A stretch of DNA of 64,000 nt from Calliopsis andreniformis. Taxonomy: Eukaryota > Arthropoda > Insecta > Hymenoptera > Andrenidae. Of this stretch, positions 51,439-63,062 are shown piece after piece. Positions within the stretch are counted from its first letter, which is position 1; every line of letters begins with the position of its first letter. Below the pieces are notes generated by a model. The model had not been told where the DNA came from. It was given only the letters and a program-made list of their open reading frames with translations, and searched no databases. The translations under genes and the position numbers were made by a program. The DNA lies in assembly GCF_051401765.1 (NCBI RefSeq), contig NW_027480438.1, positions 2,976,001 through 3,040,000 of the forward strand, in the 5' to 3' direction.

Positions 51439-52870
51439 TCATTCATCAATCCTCAATACCCAATCCTCAATCTTCAATCCTCAATCCTCAATCCTCAATC
51501 CTCAATCTTCAATCTTCAATACTCAATCCTCAACCGTCAATCCTCGGTCCTCAAACCTCAATTCTGAATACTCAATTCTGAATCCTCATTCCTGAAGCCT
51601 CAATCTTCAGCTCTCAGTCATCAACAATCAGTTGTCAATCCTAAATCCTCAATAGAATATCCTCAATTCACAGTTTTCAATACTCAATACTCAATCTGCA
51701 ATCTTCAAACCTCTATCCACAATCATCAATTCTCATCACTCAACCCTCAACACTCAGTCCTCAATCCTCAATCCTCAATCCTCAATTCTCAATCTTCAAT
51801 CCTCAATACTGAATCTTCAATCCACAATCCTCAATCCTCAATACTCAATCCTCAATCCTCAATCTTCAATCCTCAGTCCCCAATCCTCAATCTTCAATCC
51901 TCAATACTCAATCCTCAATCCTCAATCCTCAATCCTCAACCCTCAATCCTGAATACTCAATCTTCAATCCTAAATCCTCAATCCTCAATCCTCAATCCTC
52001 AATCCTCAATCATCAATACTCAATCTTCAATACTCAATCCTCAAGCCTCAATCCTCAATCCTCAATACTCAACCATCAATCCTCAATTCTCAATACTCAA
52101 TAGAATATCCTGAATTCTCAGGGATCTATACTCAAACCTCAATCCTCAACCCTGAGCCCTCATTCACAATCCTCAATCCTCAATCCTCAATCCTCAATTC
52201 TCAATCCTCAATCCTCAGCCGTCAGTCCTCAAACCTCAATCCTCAACCCTCAGCCCACATCCTCAATCTTCAATCCTCAATCCTCAATTCTCAATCCCCA
52301 ATCCTCAATCTTCAATCCTCAATACTCTTTCTTCAATCCTCAATCCTCAATCCTCAATCCTCAATCCTCATTCTTCAATCCTCAATACCCAATCCTCAAT
52401 CTTCAATCCTCAATCCTCAATTCTCAATTCTCAATCCTCAATCCTCAATCCTCAGACCTCAAACATCAATACTCAGCCCTCAGTACTCGTCCTCAATCCA
52501 CAACACTCAATCCTCAATCCTCAATCTTCAATCCTCAATCCTCAATCCTCAATCCTCAATCCTGATTCTTCAATCCTCAATACCCAATCCTCAATCTTCA
52601 ATCCTCAATCCTCAATCCTCAATTCTCAATCCTCAATCCTCAATCCTCAGTCCTCGAACATCAATTCTGAATCCGCATTCCTGAATCCTCAATCTTCAGC
52701 CCTCAGTCATCAACAATCAGTTGTCAATCCTCAATCCCCAATAGAATATCCTCAGTTCGCAGTTTTCAATACTCAATACTCAATCTGCAATCTTCAAACC
52801 ACTATCCACAATCACCAATTCTCATCACTCAAACCTCAACACTCAGTCCTCAATGCTCAATCCTCAATCC
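51439..52870. repeat. 1,432-bp higher-order unit, tandem copy 2
   Basis: Second copy with scattered single-base differences (for example TGAAGCC near 51,594 for TGAATCC, CAGTACTCGTCC near 52,480 for AAGTCCTCGTCC). It ends where TCAATGCTCAATCCTCAAT continues CCTCAATTC rather than CCTCATTC. No gene. Confidence 0.87.
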
Positions 52871-53503
52871 TCAATTCTCAATCTTCAATCCTCAATACTG
52901 AATCCTCAATCCACAATCCTCAATCCTCAATACTCAATCCTCAATCCTCAATCTTCAATCCTCAGTCCCCAATCCTCAATCTTCAATCCTCAATACTCAA
53001 TCCTCAATCCTCAATCCTCAATCCTCAACCCTCAATCCTGAATACTCAATCTTCAATCCTCAATCCTCAATCCTCAATCTTCAATCCTCAATCCTCAATC
53101 ATCAATCCTCAATCTTCAATATTCAATCCTCAATCCTCAGTCCTCAATCCTCAATGCTCAAACATCAATCCTCAATTCTCAATACTCAATAGAATATCCT
53201 GAATTCTCAGGATTCTATACTCAAACCTCAATCCTCAACCCTGAGCCCTCATTCACAATCCTCAATCCTCAATCCTCAATCCTCAATTCTCAATCCTCAA
53301 TCCTCAGCCCTCAGTCCTCAAACCTCAATCCTCAACCCTCAGTCCTTGTCCTCAATCTACAACCCTCAATCCACATTCCTCAATCTTCAATCCTCATTCC
53401 TCAATCCTCAATCCCCAATCCTCAATACTCAACCGTCAACCTTCAATCCTCAATACTCAATCTTCAATCCTCAATCCTCAATCCTCAATCCTCAATCCTC
53501 ATT
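52871..53503. repeat. Heptad segment with canonical block A at 53,189
   Basis: Contains TCAATATTC near 53,117, TCAAACATC before block A, and CAGTCCTTGTCCTCAATCTAC near 53,340, which fuses the block A tail to a block C tail. No gene. Confidence 0.7.
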
Positions 53504-54475
53504 CTTCAATCCTCATTCCTCAATCCTCAATATTCAATCCTCAATACTCAATCCTCAATACTCAATCCACAATTCACAATCCTCAGTACTCAATCCACAA
53601 TCGCCAATCCTTAATCCCCAATCCTCAATCTTCAATCCTCAATCCTCAATCCTCAATGCTCAATCCGCAATATTCAACACACAACACTCAACCATCAATC
53701 CTCAATACTCAACCATCAATCCACAGTTCTCAATACTCAATAGAATATCCTGAATTCTCATGGCGCAATACCCAATCCACAAAATTCAATAATCAAATCT
53801 CAGTCCTCAAACATCAATTCTCAACACTCAATCCTCAATACTCAGTCCTCTGTCTTCAATCCTCCATCCTCAATCCTCAATCGTCAAGCGTCAATCCTCA
53901 ATTCTCAATCCTCAACCCTCAATCCTCAGTCCTCAAACCTCAATCCGGAATCCTCAATCCTGAATCCTCAATCTTCAGCCGTCGGTCCACAACAATCAAT
54001 TGTCAATTCTCAATCCTCAATAGAATATCCTCAAATCACAGTTTTCAATACCCAATCCCCATTCTTCAATCTTCAAATCTCAATCCACAAACATCAATTC
54101 TCATCACTCAACCCTCAACACTCAGTCATCAATCTTCAATCCTCAATTCTCAATCCTCAATCTTCAATCCTCAATACTCAATCTTCAATCCTCAATCCTC
54201 AATTCTCAATCTTCAATACTCAACCCTCAATCCTCAATCCACAATCCTCAATCCTCAATCCTCATTCTTCAATAATCAATACCCAATCCTCAATCTTCAA
54301 TCCTGAATCCCCAATCCTCAATTCTCAATCCTCAATCCTCTATCCTCAGACCTCAAACATCAATACTCAAACCTCAGTCCTCGTCCTCAATCTACAACCC
54401 TCAATCCACATTCCTCAATCTTCAATCCTCATTCCTCAATCCTCAATCCTCAATCCTCAGTCCTCAAACCTCAAT
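53504..54475. repeat. ~970-bp segment, partner 55,811-56,782 (offset 2,307)
   Basis: Holds the least heptad-like stretch of the window: TCCGCAATATTCAACACACA (53,665), then a broken block A at 53,740 ending CTCATGGCGCAATACCC, then ACAAAATTCAATAATCAAATC. All of it recurs at +2,307 with one change (GGCGCAATACCC to GGTGCAATACTC). The second half matches 49,015-49,640. No gene. Confidence 0.86.
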
Positions 54476-55810
54476 CCTCAATCCTCAATCCTCAGACCTC
54501 AAACATCAATACTCAGCCCTCAGTCCTCGTCCTCAATCCACAACACTCAATCCTCAATCCTCAATCTTCAATCCTCAATCCTCAATCCTCAATCCTCAAT
54601 CCTGAATACCCAATCTTCAATCCTCAATCCTCAATCCTCAAACCTCAATTCTCAATCCTCAACCCTCAATCCCCAGTCCTCGAACCTCAATTCTGAATCC
54701 GCATTCCTGAATCCTCAATCTTCATCCCTCAGTCATCAACAATCAGTTGTCAATCCTCAATCCTCAATAGAATATCCTCAATTCACAGTTTTCAATACTC
54801 AATACTCAATCTGCAATCTTCAAACTTCTATCCACAATCATCAATTCTCATCACTCAACCCTCAACACTCAGTCCTCAATGCTCAATACTCAATCCTCAA
54901 TCCTCAATCTTCAATCCTCAATACTGAATCTTCAATCCTGAATCCTCAATACTCAATCCTCAATCCTCAATCTTCAACAATCAGTCCCCAATCCTCAATC
55001 TTCAACCCTCAATACTCAATCCTCAATCCTCAATCCTCAATCCTCAATCATCAATCTTCAATCCTCAATACTCAATCTTCAATCCTCTATCCTCAATCCT
55101 CAATCCTCAATCCCCAATCCTCAATACTCAACCGTCAACCTTCAATCCTCAATACTCAATCTTCAATCCTCAATCCTCAATCCTCAATCCTCAATCCTCA
55201 TTCTTCAGTCCTCAATACCCAATCCTCAATCTTCAATCCTCAATCCTCAATCTTCAATCCTCAATACTCAATCTTCAATCCTCAATCTTCAATCCTCAAT
55301 CCTCAATCCTCAATACCCAATCATCAATCTTCAATACTCAATACTCAATCTTCAGTCCTCAATCCTCAATCCTCAATCCTCAATCCTCAATCCTCAATCC
55401 TCAATCCTCATTCTTCAATCCTCAATACCCAATCCTCAATCTTCAATCCGCAATCCTCAATCCTCAATTCTCAATCCTCAACCCTCAGTCCTCAGTCCTC
55501 TAACGTCAATCCTCAACACTCAGCCCTCATCCCCAATCCTTAGTTCTCAATCCTCAATCCTCAATTTTCAATCCTCAATACTCAATCTTCAACCCTCAAT
55601 CCTCATTCCTCAAACCTCAATCCCAAATCCTCGATCCTGAATCCTTAATCTTCAGCTCTCAGTCCTCAAAAATCAATTGTCAATCCTTAATCCTCAATAG
55701 AATATCATCAATTCACAGATTTCAATACTCAATCCCCATTCTTCAATCTTCAAATCTCAATCCACAAACATCAGTTCTCGTCACTCAACCATCAACACTC
55801 AGTCCTCAAT
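54476..55810. repeat. Mosaic between the two 2,307-offset copies
   Basis: Begins with a join from a block-C-like tail to another block C (54,495). 54,607-54,859 recurs at 61,494-61,746 (offset 6,887; GAATACCCAATCTTC, CAATCCCCAGTCCTCGAACC, TCATCCCTCAGTC). 55,498-55,807 recurs at 48,706-49,015. No gene. Confidence 0.8.
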
Positions 55811-56782
55811 CTTCAATCCTCATTCCTCAATCCTCAATATTCAATCCTCAATACTCAATCCTCAATACTCAATCCACAATTCACAATCCTCAGTACTCAA
55901 TCCTCAATCGCCAATCCTTAATCCCCAATCCTCAATCTTCAATCCTCAATCCTCAATCCTCAATGCTCAATCCGCAATATTCAACACACAACACTCAACC
56001 ATCAATCCTCAATACTCAACCATCAATCCACAGTTCTCAATACTCAATAGAATATCCTGAATTCTCATGGTGCAATACTCAATCCACAAAATTCAATAAT
56101 CAAATCTCAGTCCTCAAACATCAATTCTCAACACTCAATCCTCAATACTCAGTCCTCTGTCTTCAATCCTCCATCCTCAATCCTAAATCGTCAAGCGTCA
56201 ATCCTCAATTCTCAATCCTCAACCCTCAATCCTCAGTCCTCAAACCTCAATCCGGAATCCTCAATCCTGAATCCTCAATCTTCAGCCGTCGGTCCACAAC
56301 AATCAATTGTCAATTCTCAATCCTCAATAGAATATCCTCAAATCACAGTTTTCAATACCCAATCCCCATTTTTCAATCTTCAAATCTCAATCCACAAACA
56401 TCAATTCTCATCACTCAACCCTCAACACTCAGTCATCAATCTTCAATCCTCAATCCTCAATCCTCAATCTTCAATCCTCAATACTCAATCTTCAATCCTC
56501 AATCCTCAATTCTCAATCTTCAATACTCAACCCTCAATCCTCAATCCACAATCCTCAATCCTCAACCCTCATTCTTCAATAATCAATACCCAATCCTCAA
56601 TCTTCAATTCTGAATCCTCAATCCTCAATTCTCAATCCTCAATCCTCTATCCTCAGACCTCAAACATCAATACTCAAACCTCAGTCCTCGTCCTCAATCC
56701 ACAACCCTCAATCCACATTCCTCAATCTTCAATCCTCATTCCTCAATCCTCAATCCTCAATCCTCAGTCCTCAAACCTCAAT
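55811..56782. repeat. Copy of 53,504-54,475
   Basis: Broken block A at 56,047 keeps the CTCATGG ending, so the loss of the right arm preceded this duplication. It continues without a gap into the 5,327-offset segment below. Confidence 0.86.
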
Positions 56783-57735
56783 GCTGAATCCTCAATCCTG
56801 AATCCTCAATCTTCAGACCTCAGTCATCAACAATCAGTTGTCAATCCTCAATCCTCCATAGAATATCCTCAATTCATAGTTTTCAATACTCTATACTCAA
56901 TCTGCAATCTTCAAACCTCTGTCCACAAACAACAATTCCCATTACTCAACCCTCAACACTCAGTCCTCAATGTTCAATCCTCAATCCTCAATCCTCAATC
57001 CTCAATCGTCAATCTTCAATCCTCAATACACAATCTTCGATCCTCAATCCTCAATCCTCAATCCTCAATCCTCATTCTTCAATCCTCAATACCCAATCCT
57101 CAATCCTCAATCCTCAATGCTCAAACATCAATCCTCAATTCTCAATACTCAATAGAATATCCTGAATTCTCAGGATTCTATACTCAAACCTCAATCCTCA
57201 TCCCTGAGCCCTCATTCACAATCCTCAATCCTCAAACCTCAATCCTGAATACTCAATCTTCAATCCTCAATCCTCAATCCTCAATCCTCAAACCTCAATC
57301 CTCAACCATCAATCCTCAATCTTCAATACTCAATCCTCAATCCTCAATCCTCAATCCTCAATCCTCAATCCTCAATCCTGAATACTCAATCTTCAATCCT
57401 AAATCCTCAATCCTCAATCCTCAATACTCAACCATCAATCCTCAATTCTCAATACTCAATAGAATATCCTGAATTCTCAGGGATCTATACTCAAACCTCA
57501 ATCCTCAACCCTGAGCCCTCATTCACAATCCTCAACCCTCAATCCTCAATCATCAATCCTCAATCTTCAATACTCAATCCTCAATCCTCAATCCTCAACC
57601 CTCAATACTCAACCATCAATCCTCAATTCTCAATACTCAATAGAATATCCTGAATTCTCAGGGATCTATACTCAAACCTCAACCCTCAGCCCTGAGCCCT
57701 CATTCACAATCCTCAATCCTCAATCCTCAATACTC
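56420..57735. repeat. ~1.3-kb segment, partner 61,747-63,062 (offset 5,327)
   Basis: The offset is exactly 5,327 (761 heptads) at every landmark: CTCTATCC at 56,644 and 61,971, TCAATGTTC at 56,968 and 62,295, block A at 57,152, 57,459 and 57,640 with 62,479, 62,786 and 62,967. In the partner the last block A has decayed to CTCAAAGATCTAT. No gene. Confidence 0.88.
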
Positions 57736-58110
57736 AATCCTCAATCCTCAATCCTCAACCTTCAATCCTCAATACTCTTTCTTCAATCCTCAATCCTCAA
57801 TCCGCAAGCCTCAATCCTCATTATTCAATCCTCAACACCCAATCCTCAATCTTCAGTCCTCAATCCTCAATCCTCAATTCTCAATCCTCAATCCTCAATC
57901 CTCAGTCCTCGAACCTCAATTCTGAATCCGCATTCCTGAATCCTCAATCTTCAGCCCTCAGTCATCAACAATCAGTTGTCAATCCTCAATCCTCAATAGA
58001 ATATCCTCAGTTCGCAGTTTTCAATACTCAATACTCAATCTGCAATCTTCAAACCACTATCCACAATCATCAATTCTCATCACTCAAACCTCAACACTCA
58101 GTCCTCAATG
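57736..58110. repeat. CCGCAAGCC module (three copies)
   Basis: TCCGCAAGCCTCAATCC followed by TCATTATTC and TCAACACCC is found near 57,803, 59,743 and 63,213, each leading into a GAATCCGCATTCC phrase and block B with the CAGTTCGCAGTTTTC subtype. This marks a dispersed ~370-bp module. No gene. Confidence 0.8.
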
Positions 58111-58861
58111 CTCAATCCTCAATCCTCAATTCTCAATTTTCAATCCTCAATCCTCAATCTTCAATCCTCAGTCCCCAATCCTCAATCTTCAATCCTCAAT
58201 ACTCAATCCTCAATCCTCAATCCTCAATCCTCAATCATCAATAACCAATCTTCAATACTCAATCCTCAATCCTCAATCCTCAATCGTCAATACTCAAACA
58301 TCAATCCTCAATTCTCAATACTCAATATAATATCCTGAATTCTCAGGATTCTATACTCAAACCTCAATCCTCAACCCTGAGCCCTCATTCACAATCCTCA
58401 ATCCTCAATCCACAATCCTCATTCTTCAATCCTCAATACCCAATCCTCAATTTTCAATCCTCAATCCTCAATACTCAATCCTCAATCCTCAATCTTCAAC
58501 ACTCAGTCTCCAATCCTCAATCTTCAATCCTCAATACTCAATCCTCAATCCTCAATCCTCAATCCTGAATACTCAATCTTCAATCCTCAATCCTCAATCC
58601 TCAATCCTCAATCCTCAATCCTCAATCATCAATCCTCAATCTTCAATACTCAATCCTCAATCCTCAATCCTCAATCCTCAATACTCAACCATCAATCCTC
58701 AATTCTCAATACTCAATAGAATATCCTGAATTCTCAGGATTCTATACTCAAACCTCAATCCTCAGCCCTGAGCCCTGATTCACAATCCTCAATCCTCAAT
58801 CCTCAATCCTCAATCCTCAATGCTCAATCCTCAATTCCCCAATACTCAATCCTCAATACTC
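58111..58861. repeat. Heptad segment with block A at 58,325 and 58,716
   Basis: The block A at 58,325 has TATAATATCC in place of TAGAATATCC, which removes the TAG and mismatches one base of the left arm. The second at 58,716 is canonical. CAATTCCCCAATACTC near 58,832 has an 8-bp unit that shifts the phase. No gene. Confidence 0.75.
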
Positions 58862-60140
58862 AACCATCAATCCTCAATTCTCAATACTCAATAGAAAACC
58901 TTAATTCTCAGGATTCTATACTCAAACCTCAATCCTCAACCCTGAGCCCTCATTCACAATCCTCAATCCTCAATCCTCAATCCTCAACTCTCAATCCTCA
59001 AACCTCAGCCCTCAGTCCTCAAACCTCAATCCTCAACCCTCAGCCCTCATCCTCAATCTTCAATCCTCAATCCTCAATCCTCAATCCCCAATCCTCAATC
59101 TTAAATCCTCAATACTCTTTCTTCAATCATCAATCCTCAATCCTCAATCCTCAATCCTCATTCTTCAATCCTCAATACCCAATCCTCAATCCTCAATCCC
59201 CAATCCTCAATCTTCAATCCTCAATACTCAATCTTCAATCCTCAATCCTCAATCCTCAACCCTCAATCCTCAATCCTCAATCCTCAATCCTCAATCCTGA
59301 ATACTCAATCTTCAATCCTCAATCCTCAATCCTCAAACCTCAATTCTCAATCCTCAATCCTCAATCCTCAGTCCTCTAACCTCAATTCTGAATCCGCATT
59401 CCTGAATCCTCAATCTTCAGCCCTCAGTCATCAACAATCAGTTGTCAATCCTCAATCCTCAATAGAATATCCTTAATTCACAGATTTCAATACTCAATGC
59501 TCAATCTGCAATCTTCAAACTTCTATCCACAATCATCAATTCTCATCACTCAACCCTCAACACTCAGTCCTCAATGCTCAATCCTCAATCCTCAATCCTC
59601 AATCTTCAATCCTCAATACTGAATCTTCAATACTCAATCCTCAATCCTCAATACTCAATCCTCAATACTCAATCTTCAACACTCAATCCTCAATCCTCAA
59701 CCTTCAATCCTCAATACTCTTTCTTCAATCCTCAATCCTCAATCCGCAAGCCTCAATCCTCATTATTCAATCCTCAACACCCAATCCTCAATCTTCAGTC
59801 CTCAATCCTCAATCCTCAATTCTCAATCCTCAATCCTCAATCCTCAGTCCTCGAACCTCAATTCTGAATCCGCATTCCTGAATCCTCAATCTTCAGCCCT
59901 CAGTCATCAACAATCAGTTGTCAATGCTCAATCCTCAATAGAATATCCTCAGTTCGCAGTTTTCAATACTCAATACTCAATCTGCAATCTTCAAATCTCT
60001 ATCCACAAACATCAATTCTCATCACTCAACCCTCAACACTCAGTCCCCAGTCCTCAATCTTCAATCCTCAATCTTCAATCCTCAATCATCAATCCCCAAT
60101 CCTAAATTCTCAACCATCAATCCTCAATTCTCAATACTCA
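58862..60140. repeat. Segment with 1,250-bp offset repeat
   Basis: 58,862-59,125 (decayed block A at 58,891) recurs at 60,112-60,375 (decayed block A at 60,141). In between lie block B near 59,427 (CCTTAATTCACAGATTTC) and the second CCGCAAGCC module at 59,743. No gene. Confidence 0.78.
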
Positions 60141-61493
60141 ATAGAAAACCTTAATTCTCAGGATTCTATACTCAAACCTCAATCCTCAACCCTGAGCCCT
60201 CATTCACAATCCTCAATCCTCAATCCTCAATCCTCAACTCTCAATCCTCAATCCTCAGCCCTCAGTCCTCAAACCTCAATCCTCAAGCCTCAGCCCTCAT
60301 CCTCAATCTTCAATCCTCAATCCTCAATCCTCAATCCCCAACCCTCAATCTTCAATCCTCAATACTCTTTCTTCAATCCTCAATCCTCAATCCTCAATCC
60401 TCAATCCTCATTCTTCAATCCTCAATACCCAATCCTCAATCTTCAATCCTCAATCCTCAATCTTCAATTCTCAATCCTCAATCCTCAATCCTCAGACCTC
60501 AATCCTCAATCCTCAGTCCTCAAACCACAATCCTGAATCCTCAATCCTGAATCCTCAATCTTCAGCACTCAGTCCTCAACAATCAGTTGTCAATCCTCAA
60601 TCCTCAATAGAATATCCTCAGTTCAGAGTTTTCAATACGCAATACTCAGTCTGCAATCTTCAAATCTCTATCCACAAACATCAATTCTCATCACTCAACC
60701 CTCAACACTCAGTCCCCAGTCCTCAATCTTCAATCCTCAATCTTCAATCCTCAATCATCAATCCCCAATCCTAAATTCTCAACCTTTAATCCCCAATACT
60801 CAATCTTCAATCCTCAATCCTCAATCCTCAATCCTCAATCCACAATCCTCATTCTTCAATCCTCAATACCCAATCCTCAATCTTCAATCCTCAATCCTCA
60901 ATCCTCAATTCTCAATCCTCAACCCTCAGTCCTCAGTCCTCAGACCTCAATCTTCAACCCTCAGCCCTCATCCTCAATCCTTAATCCTCAATCCTCAGCC
61001 CTCAGTCCTCAAACTGCAATCCTCAACCCTCAGCCCTCATCCTCAATCTTCAATCCTCAATCATCAATCCTCAATCCCCAATCCTCAATCTTCAATCCTC
61101 AACACTCTTTCTTCAATCCTCAATCCTCAATCCTCAATCCTCATTCCTCATTCTTCAATCCTTAATACCCAATCCTCAATCTTCAATCCTCAATCCTCAA
61201 TCCTCGATTCTCAATCCTCAATCCTCAATCCTCAGACCTCAAACATCAATACTCAGCCCTCAGTCCTCGTCCTGAATCCACAACCCTCAATCCTCAATCC
61301 TCAATCTTCAATCATCAATATTCATTCTTCAATCCTCAATCCTCAATCCTCAATCCTCAATCCTCAATCCTCAATCCTCAAACCTCAATGTTCAATCCTC
61401 AATACCCAATCCTCAATCTTCAATCCTCAATAATCAATCCTCAATACACAATCCTCAATCCTCAATCCTCAGTCCTCAAACCACAATCCTGAA
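60141..61493. repeat. Long-range copy of 9,184-10,475 (offset ~50,957)
   Basis: The decayed block A, block B with CAGAGTTTTC and ATACGC (60,583), the TAAATTCTCAACC/TTAATCC phrase near 60,775, TCAAACTGCAATCC near 61,012 (TCAAACCGCAATCC in the partner), block C near 61,237 and TCAATATTCATTCTTC near 61,315 occur in the same order. Divergence is visibly higher than between the 7.8-kb copies. No gene. Confidence 0.83.
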
Positions 61494-63062
61494 TACCCAA
61501 TCTTCAATCCTCAATCCTCAATCCTCAAACCTCAATTCTCAATCCTCAACCCTCAATCCCCAGTCCTCGAACCTCAATTCTGAATCCGCATTCCTGAATC
61601 CTCAATCTTCATCCCTCAGTCATCAACAATCAGTTGTCAATCCTCAATCCTCAATAGAATATCCTCAATTCACAGTTTTCAATACTCAATACTCAATCTG
61701 CAATCTTCAAACTTCTATCCACAATCATCAATTCTCATCACTCAACCCTCAACACTCAGTCATCAATCTTCAATCCTCAATCCTCAATCCTCAATCTTCA
61801 ATCCTCAATACTCAATCTTCAATCCTCAATGCTCAATTCTCAATCTTCAATACTCAACCCTCAATCCTCAATCCACAATCCTCAATCCTCAATCCTCATT
61901 CTTCAATAATCAATACCCATTCCTCAATCTTCAATCCTGAATCCTCAATCCTCAATTCTCAATCCTCAATCCTCTATCCTCAGACCTCAAACATCAATAC
62001 TCAAACCTCAGTCCTCGTCCTCAATCCACAATCCTCAATCCACATTCCTCAATCTTCAATCCTCATTCCTCAATCCTCAAACCTCAATCCTCAGTCCTCA
62101 AACCTCAATGCTGAATCCTCAATCCTGAATCCTCAATCTTCAGACCTCAGTCATCAACAATCAGTTGTCAATCCTCAATCCTCCATAGAATATCCTCAAT
62201 TCATAGTTTTCAATACTCTATACTCAATCTGCAATCTTCAAACCTCTGTCCACAAACAACAATTCCCATTACTCAACCCTCAACACTCAGTCCTCAATGT
62301 TCAATCCTCAATCCTCAATCCTCAATCCTCAATCGTCAATCTTCAATCCTCAATACACAATCTTCGATCCTCAATCCTCAATCCTCAATCCTCAATCCTC
62401 ATTCTTCAATCCTCAATACCCAATCCTCAGTCCTCAATCTTCAATGCTCAAACATCAATCCTCAATTCTCAATACTCAATAGAATATCCTGAATTCTCAG
62501 GATTCTATACTCAAACCTCAATCCTCATCCCTGAGCCCTCATTCACAATCCTCAATCCTCAAACCTCAATCCTGAATACTCAATATTCAATCCTCAATCC
62601 TCAATCCTCAATCCTCAAACCTCAATCCTCAACCATCAATCCTCAATCTTCAATACTCAATCCTCAATCCTCAATCCTCAATCCTCAATCCTCAATCCTC
62701 AATCCTGAATACTCAATCTTCAATCCTAAATCCTCAACCCTCAATCCTCAATACTCAACCATCAATCCTCAATTCTCAATACTCAATAGAATATCCTGAA
62801 TTCTCAGGGATCTATACTCAAACCTCAATCCTCAACCCTGAGCCCTCATTCACAATCCTCAACCCTCAATCCTCAATCATCAATCCCCAATCTTCAATAC
62901 TCAATCCTCAATCCTCAATCCTCAACCCTCAATACTCAACCATCAATCCTCAATTCTCAATACTCAATAGAATATCCTGAATTCTCAAAGATCTATACTC
63001 AAACCTCAACCCTCAACCCTGAGCCCTCATTCACAATCCTCAATCCTCAATCCTCAATCCTC
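61494..63062. repeat. Copies of 54,607-54,859 and 56,420-57,735 joined
   Basis: 61,494-61,746 follows the first (offset 6,887) and 61,747-63,062 the second (offset 5,327). The join lies in the common phrase CTCAACCCTCAACACTCAGT. No gene. Confidence 0.85.

Noticed and set aside
58325..58335. TATAAT box
   Set aside because: It is a single-base variant of the block A start (TAGAAT), with no spaced partner element and no gene downstream.
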